Assembly: GCA_963744905.1 (NCBI GenBank)
Contig: CAVUUV010000003.1
Coordinates: forward strand, 496,001 to 560,000
DNA: 64,000 nt
Direction of reading: 5' to 3'
DNA from: DATFFO01 sp963744905
GTDB lineage: Bacteria; Actinomycetota; Acidimicrobiia; Spongiisociales; ZC4RG35
Notes under the pieces: model-generated
The model's input: only the letters and a program-made list of their open reading frames with translations
Database searches by the model: none
What the model was told of the DNA's origin: nothing
Translations under genes and position numbers: made by a program
Shown here: one piece after another, positions 42,669 to 51,540 of the stretch
Position numbering within the stretch: position 1 is the stretch's first letter
Layout: each line of letters starts with the position of its first letter

Positions 42669-44036
42669 TCACTGCTCGAGCTTGTAGCAAGCTCCGTCGA
42701 ACTGATAGTCGGCGGTTATCTGGGCCGTGTAGTCGAACTCCGTGATCGAAGAACCGGTCGGCGAGTTCGGATCGGGCCGGGCCATGTTGGTCTTGCGCTG
42801 GACCTGCTCGTTGGGGGCGCCAACGTAGGTCTCGGGCGCTGCCAGTCCCTTGAAGTCGACGCTCTCCAGCGACTTACCCGCCGCCAGCACGCCGGCTCGA
42901 GTCATATCACCGTTGTCGTAGGCCTTCAAGAGGGCCTGATGCAGGATCGTGGCCTCGACGTAGCCCTCGTTGTAGTAGTCGAGAGGCGGGGCGTCGGGCT
43001 TGAGCTCCTTCATCAGCGCGGTCATGTCCTGGCTGCCCTCGGAGTCTCCGTCCCAGGTGTCCACGTAGGTGCTGATGTACACGTCGCGGGTCACTGCATC
43101 GGCGATCTCCGACTGCATGAAAGCCGGGCTCCAGGACGGTGACGTCCCGGTCCACTTGCCCTCATATCCCTGGGCCACGGCCTGGCCGAAGACGGACGAG
43201 AACGCGGCCGGGGTGGCCGAGAAGAACACCAGGTCCGGGGACGCCGCAGCGATCCCGTTGGCGATCTCGGTCAGGCTGGCGTCATCACCGGGAATCGCCT
43301 TGCCGGTGGCGTCGTACACCACTTCCAGGCCCAGCGCCTCGGCCGCCTTGGCGGCACCGGTGGCACCGTCGAGACCGTAGTCACCAGGGATCGAAGCGAT
43401 GGCGATGGTGGAGGCTCCGCCGATGTCGTTCGACATGTAGTCGATGGAGTTCATGGCCTCCAGGCAGTAGGGCGACCCGTGATGCAACAGGTTGGCGTTG
43501 AGGGCCGGGTCGGTCCAGCCCGAGTACCAGGTCAGGGGGATGGCCAGCATGTCGTCCTCGGCCAGGTTGGGCAGGATCGCCACCGTGTGAGGAGACCCCG
43601 TCGAGTGACCGATGGCCACCACGTCGTTGTGGATCTTCTCGTACTTCTGGATCTGAGTCGGCACGTCGTAGGCGTTGTCCTCGATAACGAGGTTGACCTT
43701 GAGGCCGTTGATCCCGCCATTGTTGTTGACGTTCTCCCAGTAGACCTCGTGACCCGACACGATGGCCGAGACCAGCGGTGCGAAAGGCCCGCTCAGGTCG
43801 GACAGAAGCCCGACGTTGATCGTGCCCGCCTCGATATCGACCCCGTGGTCGGTCTTGATCTCGCCGCCCGGGGCCATGGTCGTAGCCGTGCTCCCTCCGG
43901 TGGTCGTCTCGCTCATGGCAGTGGTCGACGACGAAGCCGGCGCGGCCGTCGTCTCCGTGGTGCCGTTGCCGCCGCAGGCGGCCAGCACCATGGCCAGTAC
44001 CGCCGCGAGCGCAAGCGCTCTGCTCCAATGTCTCAT
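42669..44036 (-). CDS. Substrate-binding lipoprotein of the Liv-type importer
   Basis: A 455-residue periplasmic-binding lipoprotein. LALAAVLAMVLAACGG is a lipobox with the lipid-bearing Cys at about residue 21, followed by a Thr/Ser-rich tether (TTETTAAPASSSTT...). The mature part, INVGLLSDLSGPFAPLVSAIVSGHEVYWENVNNNGGINGLKVNLVIEDNAYDV onward, is a Leu/Ile/Val-binding type fold. Ligand residues cannot be assigned; with an acyl-CoA synthetase in the cluster the ligand may be an organic acid rather than an amino acid. AGGAGGAG precedes the ATG. Confidence 0.87.
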   Translation of the reverse strand: MRHWSRALALAAVLAMVLAACGGNGTTETTAAPASSSTTAMSETTTGGSTATTMAPGGEIKTDHGVDIEAGTINVGLLSDLSGPFAPLVSAIVSGHEVYWENVNNNGGINGLKVNLVIEDNAYDVPTQIQKYEKIHNDVVAIGHSTGSPHTVAILPNLAEDDMLAIPLTWYSGWTDPALNANLLHHGSPYCLEAMNSIDYMSNDIGGASTIAIASIPGDYGLDGATGAAKAAEALGLEVVYDATGKAIPGDDASLTEIANGIAAASPDLVFFSATPAAFSSVFGQAVAQGYEGKWTGTSPSWSPAFMQSEIADAVTRDVYISTYVDTWDGDSEGSQDMTALMKELKPDAPPLDYYNEGYVEATILHQALLKAYDNGDMTRAGVLAAGKSLESVDFKGLAAPETYVGAPNEQVQRKTNMARPDPNSPTGSSITEFDYTAQITADYQFDGACYKLEQ

Positions 44037-44122
44037 TCGTTCTCCTCCTGTATCCGTATCCCGGTCCCGTCCTGGGGACGGAACCCCGCCGGACCCTGAT
44101 GGGCCCGGACGCTCGTGTGAAC

Positions 44123-45385
44123 TCAATATGTGAATGGCCAGCCCTTCCAGTAATTGCGGATCCGGAGCCATATACCGTACAGGCCCAGCGGCTCGAAGAT
44201 CAGAAAAACGACGATCAAAAGGCCATAGATAACAAGGTTGAGCTGCTGGGTACTGAGTCCCGGTGCCACCCCGGCCGAGGTGTTGACCAGGCCGAAGTCG
44301 CCCGAGCCGGTCGAGATCAGCGGATCGAGGATCGTGGCCCAGAACCCCCCGCCGGCGACCGCTCTCTGTAACAGGGCGGTGAAGTCGTCGACCAGACGGG
44401 GCAGGAGGATCACGAAGGCGGCGCCCAGCGTGGCCCCGGAGATGGTCCCGATCCCACCGATGAGAATTATGGCGATGAATTCCACCGACAAGAGCAGGTC
44501 CCACTGCTCGGGAATGGTGCGACCGATGAACACCGCCAGCAAGGCACCGGCGATCCCCGCATAGAACGAGGAGATGGCGAACGCCATGGTCTTGGTCTTG
44601 AACTCGTTGACGCCCATGATCTCGGCGGCAACGTCCCGGTCCCGGATCGACATGAAGGCCCGGCCGATACGGGTGCGCTGGAGGTTCTTGGCCACCACCG
44701 TGAGCAGGACCGCCAGCAGGGCAACGAAGAGGTAGGTCTTGGCGGTGGAGCTGAGATGGAGAAATCCGAACCAGGGATTGTCGTTGTCCAGGCTGAAGAA
44801 GGGTGTCTCTTCCTTCCAGAAACGAAAATCGAAGGCGGGGAAAGTTCGCCCGGACTGCGACCCGCCGGTGATGAAGTCCAGGTTGATCCACAAGTACTGG
44901 CCGATGAACACCAGACCCAGGGTCACGATGGCCAGGTACAGACCGCGCACCCGTACCGCCGTGGGTGCGATCACCACCCCCAGCAAGGCGGGCACGATCC
45001 CGGCCAGGGGCAGCCACACCCAGATGGGCAGGCCCAGGCCCCATAGGGCCCCCTGAGCGGAGCCGAAGATGGCGGCGGTGTAGGCGCCCACGGCCATGAA
45101 GAAGGCATGACCCAGCGACACCTGGCCGGCCAGACCGGTGAGGAGGTTGAGCCCCTGGGCACCGATCACGAAGATCCCCAGGGTGACCAGCAGACGAAGC
45201 CAGTCGTCGGACGCCAGGAAATCGGGGCCGGGCAACGAGCCGCTCTCCCCGAGAGTGCCGGGCCGGAACAGCGGAATCGCCACCAGAAGCACCAGGAAGA
45301 TCGTCATCATCACTCGCTGGGTAACGGTGGGGAACAGAGCTTGATCGGCCTCGTACGAGGTCCGTAGCAAGGGACGGCCCCTCAT
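44123..45385 (-). CDS. livM: Branched-chain-type ABC importer permease LivM
   Basis: A 420-residue permease with about ten spans. LLTGLAGQVSLGHAFFMAVGAYTAAI and FISIRDRDVAAEIMGVNEFKTKTMAFAISSFYAGIAGALLA (here AFMSIRDRD) are LivM signatures, and EFIAIILIGGIGTISGATLGAAFVILLP completes them. An N-terminal extension of about 60 residues precedes the core. The stop of livH overlaps its start by four bases. Confidence 0.9.
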   Translation of the reverse strand: MRGRPLLRTSYEADQALFPTVTQRVMMTIFLVLLVAIPLFRPGTLGESGSLPGPDFLASDDWLRLLVTLGIFVIGAQGLNLLTGLAGQVSLGHAFFMAVGAYTAAIFGSAQGALWGLGLPIWVWLPLAGIVPALLGVVIAPTAVRVRGLYLAIVTLGLVFIGQYLWINLDFITGGSQSGRTFPAFDFRFWKEETPFFSLDNDNPWFGFLHLSSTAKTYLFVALLAVLLTVVAKNLQRTRIGRAFMSIRDRDVAAEIMGVNEFKTKTMAFAISSFYAGIAGALLAVFIGRTIPEQWDLLLSVEFIAIILIGGIGTISGATLGAAFVILLPRLVDDFTALLQRAVAGGGFWATILDPLISTGSGDFGLVNTSAGVAPGLSTQQLNLVIYGLLIVVFLIFEPLGLYGIWLRIRNYWKGWPFTY

Positions 45386-46338
45386 ACCCGTCGTATCTCC
45401 TCGGAGCCGAAGAAGCCATAGGGCTTGACCAGCAGCACGATCAGCATCACCAGATAGGGCACCACCCCGCCGAATCCGGTCCCCAGGAAGCCGACCCCGC
45501 TCAGGTAGGCGGTAGCCAGCGCCTGGGCCAATCCGATGACGAAGCCACCGACGACCGCTCCCACTACCGAATCCAGACCGCCGAGAATGATGGCGGGGAA
45601 GGCGGCGAAGGCGAAGAAGGCGGTCGAGTTGTCCACCCCGGAGGCGTGGCGGGGGAAGACGGCCAGGAAGATGCCCGCCACCGCGGCCAGTCCCGCACCG
45701 ATGCCCCAGGCGATGGCGAACACCCGGCCCACGTCGATGCCCTGGGCCCGGGCCGCCTCCTGGTCGAAGGCGGTGGCCTGCATGGCGATCCCCATCCGGC
45801 TGCGGAAGAACAGGGCCACCAACACCACGAGGACGCCGGTCACTGCCACCTGGGCGATCACCGAGTAGGGAATATTCACGAAGGAGGTGTTGATCAACTG
45901 ACTCCCGAAGGGATCCCCCAGGGGGCGGGCCTGGTTGCCGATGAAATCGTTGGTGAAGGTCCGGATGACCACATCGAGGCCCAGCGTGACGATGGCCACG
46001 GCGAAGAGCTCTTCGCCCACCATGGGACGTATGAAGACTCTCTCCAGGAGCATCCCGATCGCCACCGCCACCGCCAGGGCGAGAAGCACCGAAAGGGTCC
46101 AGGTGAGCCAGCGGGGAGCATCTCCCATCCAGCGTCCCGGGATGTCGACCAGGGTGGCGAAGGACGCCACCAGGAAAGCACCCAGGGCGGCCAGGGCGCC
46201 GTGGGCGAAATTGAGCACCTGGGTGGCCTTGAAGATGATCACGAAGCCCATCGCCAACAGGGCATAGATCGAGCCCAGCGAGGCGGCGTCGACCAGCATC
46301 CTCCCGAAGGTGGTTCCGCTCGCCTGGGCGAAGATCAC
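45382..46338 (-). CDS. livH: Branched-chain-type ABC importer permease LivH
   Basis: A 318-residue permease with eight spans: ASLGSIYALLAMGFVIIFKATQVLNFAHGALAALGAFL at the N-terminus, AIVTLGLDVVIRTFTNDFIGNQARPLGDPF, FFRSRMGIAMQATAFDQEAARAQGIDVGRVFAIAWGIGAGLAAVAGIFL and FPAIILGGLDSVVGAVVGGFVIGLAQALA. It forms the channel with LivM. It lies 13 bases after the acyl-CoA synthetase gene on the same strand, so the whole cluster is likely one operon. Confidence 0.9.
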   Translation of the reverse strand: MIFAQASGTTFGRMLVDAASLGSIYALLAMGFVIIFKATQVLNFAHGALAALGAFLVASFATLVDIPGRWMGDAPRWLTWTLSVLLALAVAVAIGMLLERVFIRPMVGEELFAVAIVTLGLDVVIRTFTNDFIGNQARPLGDPFGSQLINTSFVNIPYSVIAQVAVTGVLVVLVALFFRSRMGIAMQATAFDQEAARAQGIDVGRVFAIAWGIGAGLAAVAGIFLAVFPRHASGVDNSTAFFAFAAFPAIILGGLDSVVGAVVGGFVIGLAQALATAYLSGVGFLGTGFGGVVPYLVMLIVLLVKPYGFFGSEEIRRV

Positions 46339-46351
46339 CGTATAGACCGTC

Positions 46352-48229
46352 TCACGCGCCGTACATGTCGGCGATCAGATCGCCGAACTGGCCTTCCATG
46401 GCGTTGCGCTTGACCTTTTGGGTGGCGGTCAGCTCGCCGTCCTCGTGGTCGAGTTCCTTGGGGAGGAGGCGGAACTTGCGGATGTTCTCCACCCGGGCGA
46501 ACTTCTCGTTGGTCTCGTCGACGATCCTCTGGACCAGGTCGATCACCTCCGGCTTCTCCGACAGATCCCGGTAGGTGGTGTAGGGAATGCCCTGGTGGGT
46601 GGCCCAGTCGCCCACGTTGTCGAACTCGATCCCGATCAAGGCGGTCAGGTACTTGCGACCGTCCCCGATCACCATCGCCTCCTTGATGTAGGGCGAGGTC
46701 TTGAGGCTGTTCTCGATCTCGGAAGGAGAAACGTTCTTGCCGCCCGAGGTGATGATGATGTGCTTGATCCGGTCGACGATCTTGACGTGGGTACCGTCCA
46801 CCCACTCGCCCACGTCCCCGGTCTTGAGCCAACCATCCTCGGTGAAGGTGGCCTCCGTCGCCTCCGGCTTGTTCCAGTATCCCTTGAAGACGCCGGGATG
46901 CTTGGTCTGCACCTCCCCGGTCTCTGGGTCGATGCGAAGGCCGATGTTGGGGTAGGGCTCACCGACCGTCCCCACCTTGTTGCGGCCCCAGAAGTTGATC
47001 GTGGCCACGGCCGCGTTCTCGGTCATCCCGTACAACTCGTAGACGGGGACGCCGAAGCCGATCAGGTCCCGGATCACCTCGGGAGCGATGGCTGCGGCAC
47101 CGGTACCGGCCCAGCGCACCCGGCGCATGCCGATCCGCTCCTTCAGCGCCCGGAACACCAGCGGGGTGAACACCCAGTTGAGTAGTCGGGACTTCACGGT
47201 GTCGAGGCCGCCGTTGGCGACCCGTTCCCGGCCGATCACGGCCGCCGCCTTCATGCCCAACCCGAACAGCAGGCGCTTGAAGAAGGTGGCGTCCCGGCCC
47301 TTGATGAAGACGGTGGCGTGGATCTTCTCCCAGATGCGGGGAACGGCGAAGAACAGGGTGGGTTGAATCTCGCGCAGGTTCTGCTGCACCGTGTCGATCG
47401 ACTCGGCGAAGTTGAGGACGGTGCCCTGGGCGGCCAAATGCCAGGCAGAGAAGATCCGCTCCGCCACGTGACACAGAGGAAGATAGGTGAGAATCTGATC
47501 CTCGGGCCCGGGCTTGGCGTCGCCCCCCAGACGCCCATCGACGTTGATGACCTGTTCGACGCAGAACTCGAAGTTCGAATTGGTGAGCATGGCGCCCTTG
47601 GGTGGCCCCGTGGTGCCCGAGGTGTACACGAGGGTTATCACGTCCTCGGGCTGGGCCTGGGCCATGATACGCTCCACCGCCCCCGGGTGCTCCTCGGCGT
47701 GGCGACGTCCCAGATCGAGGAAGTCATCCCAAAAGATGAAGCGTTCGTCGTCCCGGTACTCGCGGAACCCGCGCGGCTCGACGTGAATGATCGTCTCGAT
47801 GTTGGGCAGGCGCCCGATGACCGCCATCACCTTGTCGGCCTGCTCCTGGTCTTCGGCCAGGTGGACCTTGGCACCGGAGTCCTGGAGTAAGTACTCCACC
47901 TCAGCGGATGGGTTGGTGGGATAGAGGCCGACCGTTATCCCCCGCACTGCCACGGTGGCAAAGTCGAGGATGATCCATTCGGGGCGATCCTCGGAGTGAA
48001 TCGAGACCCGGTCACCTGGCTCGACTCCGAGAGCGAGGAGGCCGTGGGCGACCAGACGAATCCTCTCCCACAGGTCTGCCCACGTGATCTCCTGCCAGAT
48101 CCCGTAGTCCTTCTCCCGCATCGCCACCGCATCGGGTCTCCGCTCCGCCCAGGAGCGGACCAGGGCGGCCACTGTCGGGAACCCCGATCCAACCGGGGGC
48201 ACATCTCGTCTGTCAGCAAGGGTGGTCAT
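46352..48229 (-). CDS. Long-chain acyl-CoA synthetase (AMP-forming)
   Basis: A 625-residue adenylating enzyme. P-loop-like LVYTSGTTGPPKGAMLTNSN (about residue 200), A-box YELYGMTENAAVATIN, and TEDGWLKTGDVGEWVDGTHVKIVDRIKHIIITSGGKNVSP are all present; the FAA1-type length and C-terminal EFDNVGDWATHQGI mark the long-chain fatty acid branch (FadD15-like). It makes acyl-CoA from free acids with ATP. As first gene of the Liv-type importer cluster it may activate the imported acid as it enters. Confidence 0.9.
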   Translation of the reverse strand: MTTLADRRDVPPVGSGFPTVAALVRSWAERRPDAVAMREKDYGIWQEITWADLWERIRLVAHGLLALGVEPGDRVSIHSEDRPEWIILDFATVAVRGITVGLYPTNPSAEVEYLLQDSGAKVHLAEDQEQADKVMAVIGRLPNIETIIHVEPRGFREYRDDERFIFWDDFLDLGRRHAEEHPGAVERIMAQAQPEDVITLVYTSGTTGPPKGAMLTNSNFEFCVEQVINVDGRLGGDAKPGPEDQILTYLPLCHVAERIFSAWHLAAQGTVLNFAESIDTVQQNLREIQPTLFFAVPRIWEKIHATVFIKGRDATFFKRLLFGLGMKAAAVIGRERVANGGLDTVKSRLLNWVFTPLVFRALKERIGMRRVRWAGTGAAAIAPEVIRDLIGFGVPVYELYGMTENAAVATINFWGRNKVGTVGEPYPNIGLRIDPETGEVQTKHPGVFKGYWNKPEATEATFTEDGWLKTGDVGEWVDGTHVKIVDRIKHIIITSGGKNVSPSEIENSLKTSPYIKEAMVIGDGRKYLTALIGIEFDNVGDWATHQGIPYTTYRDLSEKPEVIDLVQRIVDETNEKFARVENIRKFRLLPKELDHEDGELTATQKVKRNAMEGQFGDLIADMYGA

Positions 48230-48367
48230 GTTTTCGTCTCCTCAGGTCCGCCGGACCGGTGGTGCGCGCACAATAGAGGATCGTCGCCTTCCCTGCCCTC
48301 TGATCCCGGCAAAGTTGCTCGAAACTTGCCCGGCCAGATCCGGGCAATCCGGGCCGCTCGGGCGCGG

Positions 48368-48802
48368 TCAGGCTCCCTCGACCCATTCGGCTCCCCCGCT
48401 CCAGTGCTCCTTCTTCCACAGGGGGGCCCGGGCCTTCAACTCGTCGATCAGATATCGGGCCGCCGCGAAAGCGTCGGCCCGATGGGCCGACGACACGGCC
48501 ACTACCACCGACGGCTCCCCCACCTCCACCCGACCCACCCGGTGCTCCACCACACCGGCGAGGATCGGCCAGCGTTCCAGCGCCTCGGTCACGATGGCCC
48601 CGATCGAGCTGGCGACCCGCTCCTCGAACGCCTCGTACTCGAGGTGGGTGACTCCGGGCCGGTCCGCAGAGTGATCGCGCACCGTGCCCACGAAGAGCGC
48701 CACCGCCCCGGCGTCGGCGCGTCCCACCTCATCGAGGGCGTCGGACGGGACCAGCGGACGGTCCACTACGGCGATCCGGACCGGTTGGTGGTCATGCTCC
48801 AT
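48368..48802 (-). CDS. moaE: Molybdopterin synthase catalytic subunit MoaE
   Basis: A 144-residue protein from ATG 48802: GAVALFVGTVRDHSADRPGVTHLEYEAFEERV, then EHRVGRVEVGEPSVVVAVSSAHRADAFAAARYLIDELKARAPLWKKEHWSGGAEWV. The RVGR, SAHR and WKKE blocks with the catalytic Lys pair define MoaE, which inserts dithiolene sulfurs into precursor Z. MoaD is not adjacent. The molybdopterin oxidoreductase at 31710 would need the cofactor. Divergent from the HtrA gene (14 bases between starts). Confidence 0.92.
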   Translation of the reverse strand: MEHDHQPVRIAVVDRPLVPSDALDEVGRADAGAVALFVGTVRDHSADRPGVTHLEYEAFEERVASSIGAIVTEALERWPILAGVVEHRVGRVEVGEPSVVVAVSSAHRADAFAAARYLIDELKARAPLWKKEHWSGGAEWVEGA

Positions 48803-48816
48803 ACAATCACCAGTGT

Positions 48817-50037
48817 ATGGAACAGTCCCCGACCTCACCCCGGCACCGAGGCTCACACGAGGTGCCAGACCCGGTGTGGCCCGTAATCGATTGGCCGGCG
48901 GGGCCGATTCAACGCCCCAGCGGCCCGCTGACCGAGCCCAGACCTCGTCGCCGCCGGGACCGCTGGACCATGGTCCTCACCATCCTGGGCGGAGTCCTGT
49001 TGGGAACCGGTCTGACCCTGGGGGCTCTCGGTGTCCTCGGCCTACTGGCCCCGGCCGACGTGACCAGCGCCGCCGACACCGTCGACACCACCACTACCTC
49101 CACCACAGCTGCGGTGCAGGCAGCATCCGCCCCGGCTTCGGTCAGTCAGGTGGCAGCGGCGGCCATCCCCTCCATAGCCGCCGTCGACACGACCGACAGC
49201 ACCGGACTGCTCGTGTCGGGCTCGGCGGTCGTTTACGGCGACGGGGGCTATCTGATCACCAACAATCACGTGGTCCAGGACGCCGTCAGCATCTTCGTCA
49301 CCTTCGCCGACGGGGTGGGTTACAGGGGGGAGCTGGTCGGGACCGACCCCCTGACCGACATCGCCGTCATCTCCACCCATCGCCCCGACCTGACCCCGAT
49401 CGAGCTGGGATCGGAGGACAAACTGCAGATCGGCCAGCCCGCCGTTGCGGTCGGTAACCCGCTCGGCCTGCTGGGGGGGCCCTCGGTGACGACCGGGATC
49501 ATCTCCGCCCTGGGCCGCTCTCTGACCGTCGAGGGCGAGACACGCCTGTATGGGCTGCTGCAGACCGACGCTCCCATTACGCGCGGTTCAAGCGGAGGGG
49601 CTCTGCTCGACGAGCGGGCCCATCTGATCGGGATCACCACCGCCATCGGCGTATCCGACGTCGGCGCCGAAGGCCTCGGGTTCGCGGTACCGGTCGATCT
49701 CGCAACAGGCGTGGCCGACGACCTGATCCACGACGGCACGGTCCACCACGCTCAGCTGGGCATCTCGGGCAACTCGTTCACCGACACCCGGGACGAGGCC
49801 GAAGTGCCGGTCGGGGTAGGAGTGGTCAACCTGACCCAGGACTCGGCTTACGGGGCGGCCGGCGGGCAGGTCCAGGACGTGATCGTCAGCCTCGACGGCC
49901 AGCCGGTCACCACCATCGACCAGCTCATCGCCCGCCTGCGCAAACGGCGGGCAGGTGATGAGATCTCGGTCCAGGCCGTGCGAGGCAGCCAGCATGTCGA
50001 CCTGGCCGTGACCCTGGGAGAGTGGACCAGTGGCTGA
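48817..50037 (+). CDS. HtrA/DegP-like membrane-anchored serine protease
   Basis: A 406-residue protein. A basic N-terminus and one span (TMVLTILGGVLLGTGLTLGALGVLGLL) anchor it, with a Thr/Ala-rich linker outside. The trypsin-like domain has His in GYLITNNHVVQDAV, Asp in VGTDPLTDIAVIST and Ser in DAPITRGSSGGALLDE, so the triad is complete. A PDZ domain follows (about residues 310-400: GVVNLTQDSAYGAAGGQVQDVIVSLDGQPV). It should handle misfolded secreted proteins. The next gene overlaps its end by eight bases. Confidence 0.9.
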   Translation: MEQSPTSPRHRGSHEVPDPVWPVIDWPAGPIQRPSGPLTEPRPRRRRDRWTMVLTILGGVLLGTGLTLGALGVLGLLAPADVTSAADTVDTTTTSTTAAVQAASAPASVSQVAAAAIPSIAAVDTTDSTGLLVSGSAVVYGDGGYLITNNHVVQDAVSIFVTFADGVGYRGELVGTDPLTDIAVISTHRPDLTPIELGSEDKLQIGQPAVAVGNPLGLLGGPSVTTGIISALGRSLTVEGETRLYGLLQTDAPITRGSSGGALLDERAHLIGITTAIGVSDVGAEGLGFAVPVDLATGVADDLIHDGTVHHAQLGISGNSFTDTRDEAEVPVGVGVVNLTQDSAYGAAGGQVQDVIVSLDGQPVTTIDQLIARLRKRRAGDEISVQAVRGSQHVDLAVTLGEWTSG

Positions 50038-51082
50038 CGACGATCTCTTCGCCCGGCTCTTCGAGCTCTTCAACCAGCCCGGACCGATCAACTGGAAGCT
50101 AGCCGCCGAGGTCTCCCATCATTTGACAGGCGAACGCACACCCGTCGAGCCCTGGACGGCTGAGGAATACCGGGAGCTGACCCGTCTGGCCGAGTACCGG
50201 GTGGAGCAAACCACGGGTCTGGCGGTGGTTCCCGCCTCCGACGTGCTACCGGTGGACTCCCGGGAGTGGGCGGACCGCCATCTGGAGGCCTACGGATATT
50301 TGGCCGAACCCTTCTCCGATATGGGAGGCGCCGTCGGTGGCCCCATGGCCCAGCTGGCCCCTGCCATGTTGGGGATGCAGGTCGGCTCCCTGGTCGGCGG
50401 CCTGGCCACCTGGGTCATGGCCACCTTCGACGCCGGCCTCCCCACCGACCGCCCCCTGCCCATGGCCATAGTCGTGCCCCAGATCGAGCGTTTCACCACC
50501 GAGCACGGCTTCGAGCCCAGCTCAGTCCGGCTGTGGGTCGTGTCCGAGGAGGTGGCGTACCGGACGGTCTCGGCGGTGCCCTTCACCAGCGATCACCTGC
50601 GTCAACTGCTGGAGGCGGAGGCCGCCACGGTGGACTTCGACCCGGCCTCCCTGACCGGCCTGGTGGGACTCTCCGACCCCGCCGAGATCCAGAACGCGGT
50701 GGCCGATCAGCTGGGCGGCATGTTCGACAAGGAGGAAACGGCCCGGGCCCGATCGGAGACGGAGGCTTTCCTCGGGCTCCTGGGCGGCTACGCCCGGCTG
50801 CTGGCGGAGCGGTCGGTGGCCGAATTGCTCCCCGATCGTGACCGCATCCTCATCGCCCGGGACCGAGAGCGACCCGCACCCGAGTTGCAGATCCCATTTG
50901 GCCCCGCCCCTCCCTCCACCGAGGCCATCGTACGAGGGCACGACTTCTGTCTGGAGATCGAGCGTCGCTACGGACCCGAGGAGCTGTCACGTCTGTGGAC
51001 CTCGCCCGGACGCATCCCCACCGCCGCGGAGATGGAAGACCCGGTCGCCTGGGCGGCCAGGGTGCTGCTGGAGGACTTCTGA
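50030..51082 (+). CDS. Metalloprotease-family (DUF2342-like) protein without the HExxH motif
   Basis: A 350-residue protein with the layout of the actinobacterial zinc-dependent metalloprotease/DUF2342 family: INWKLAAEVSHHLTG, EYRELTRLAEYRVEQTTGL, SREWADRHLEAYGYL, QVGSLVGGLATWVMATFDAGLPTD, then PSSVRLWVVSEEVAYRTVSAVPFT. In that last block the family has HEVTH; here the two His are replaced (SEEVAYR), so zinc binding and proteolysis should be lost. The rest is well conserved, which suggests a structural or regulatory role. It starts at GTG inside the HtrA gene. Confidence 0.72.
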   Translation: MADDDLFARLFELFNQPGPINWKLAAEVSHHLTGERTPVEPWTAEEYRELTRLAEYRVEQTTGLAVVPASDVLPVDSREWADRHLEAYGYLAEPFSDMGGAVGGPMAQLAPAMLGMQVGSLVGGLATWVMATFDAGLPTDRPLPMAIVVPQIERFTTEHGFEPSSVRLWVVSEEVAYRTVSAVPFTSDHLRQLLEAEAATVDFDPASLTGLVGLSDPAEIQNAVADQLGGMFDKEETARARSETEAFLGLLGGYARLLAERSVAELLPDRDRILIARDRERPAPELQIPFGPAPPSTEAIVRGHDFCLEIERRYGPEELSRLWTSPGRIPTAAEMEDPVAWAARVLLEDF

Positions 51083-51084
51083 CC

Positions 51085-51540
51085 ATGCCCAAACCGGGCC
51101 AGCCTGCCCCACCCTTCTCGCTCCGCAACCAGCATTCCGAGGAAATGAGCCTGGACCACCTGAAGGGTGAGCCGGGGCTGATCGTATTCATGCCCCTGGC
51201 CTTCACCAGGGTGTGCAGTGGCGAGATGGGCGAATTCCGCGACAACCTGGCCACACTCGGCAAAGCGGGCCTGGTCGTCATCACCTGCGACAACGTCCCC
51301 GCCAACCGGGCCTGGGCCGAGTCATCGGGCTTCGAATTCCCCATTCTCTCCGACTTCTGGCCCCACGGCGAGGTGACCCGTGCCTACGGCTGTTTCGACG
51401 AGCGAATCGGAGTGGCGCGCCGTTCCACGTTCGTGATCGACGACAGGGCCATCATCACAGACGTGATATCCACCGACCACCTCCGTGAGCCCCGACCTTT
51501 CGACGCTTATGTCGAGGCGCTCTCGGCCCTGGGCTGTTAG
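51085..51540 (+). CDS. AhpE-like peroxiredoxin
   Basis: A 151-residue thioredoxin-fold peroxiredoxin: KPGQPAPPFSLRNQHSEEMSLDHLKGEPGLIVFMPLAFTRVCSGEMGEF. The peroxidatic Cys lies in RVCSGE (family PVCTGE; the Pro-to-Arg change before it is unusual). FPILSDFWPHGEVTRAYGCFDERIGVARRSTFVIDD is typical of one-Cys AhpE; two more Cys exist, at ITCDN and the C-terminus GC. ATG 51085 follows the metalloprotease-like stop by two bases. Its 3' end overlaps the convergent RseB-like gene by four bases. Confidence 0.87.
   Translation: MPKPGQPAPPFSLRNQHSEEMSLDHLKGEPGLIVFMPLAFTRVCSGEMGEFRDNLATLGKAGLVVITCDNVPANRAWAESSGFEFPILSDFWPHGEVTRAYGCFDERIGVARRSTFVIDDRAIITDVISTDHLREPRPFDAYVEALSALGC

Noticed and set aside
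42669..45419. 916-residue frame that extends the binding lipoprotein upstream through livM
   Set aside because: The added part is out of frame with the real permease and Arg/Gly/His-rich; the lipoprotein has a good ribosome site, signal peptide and lipobox at 44036.
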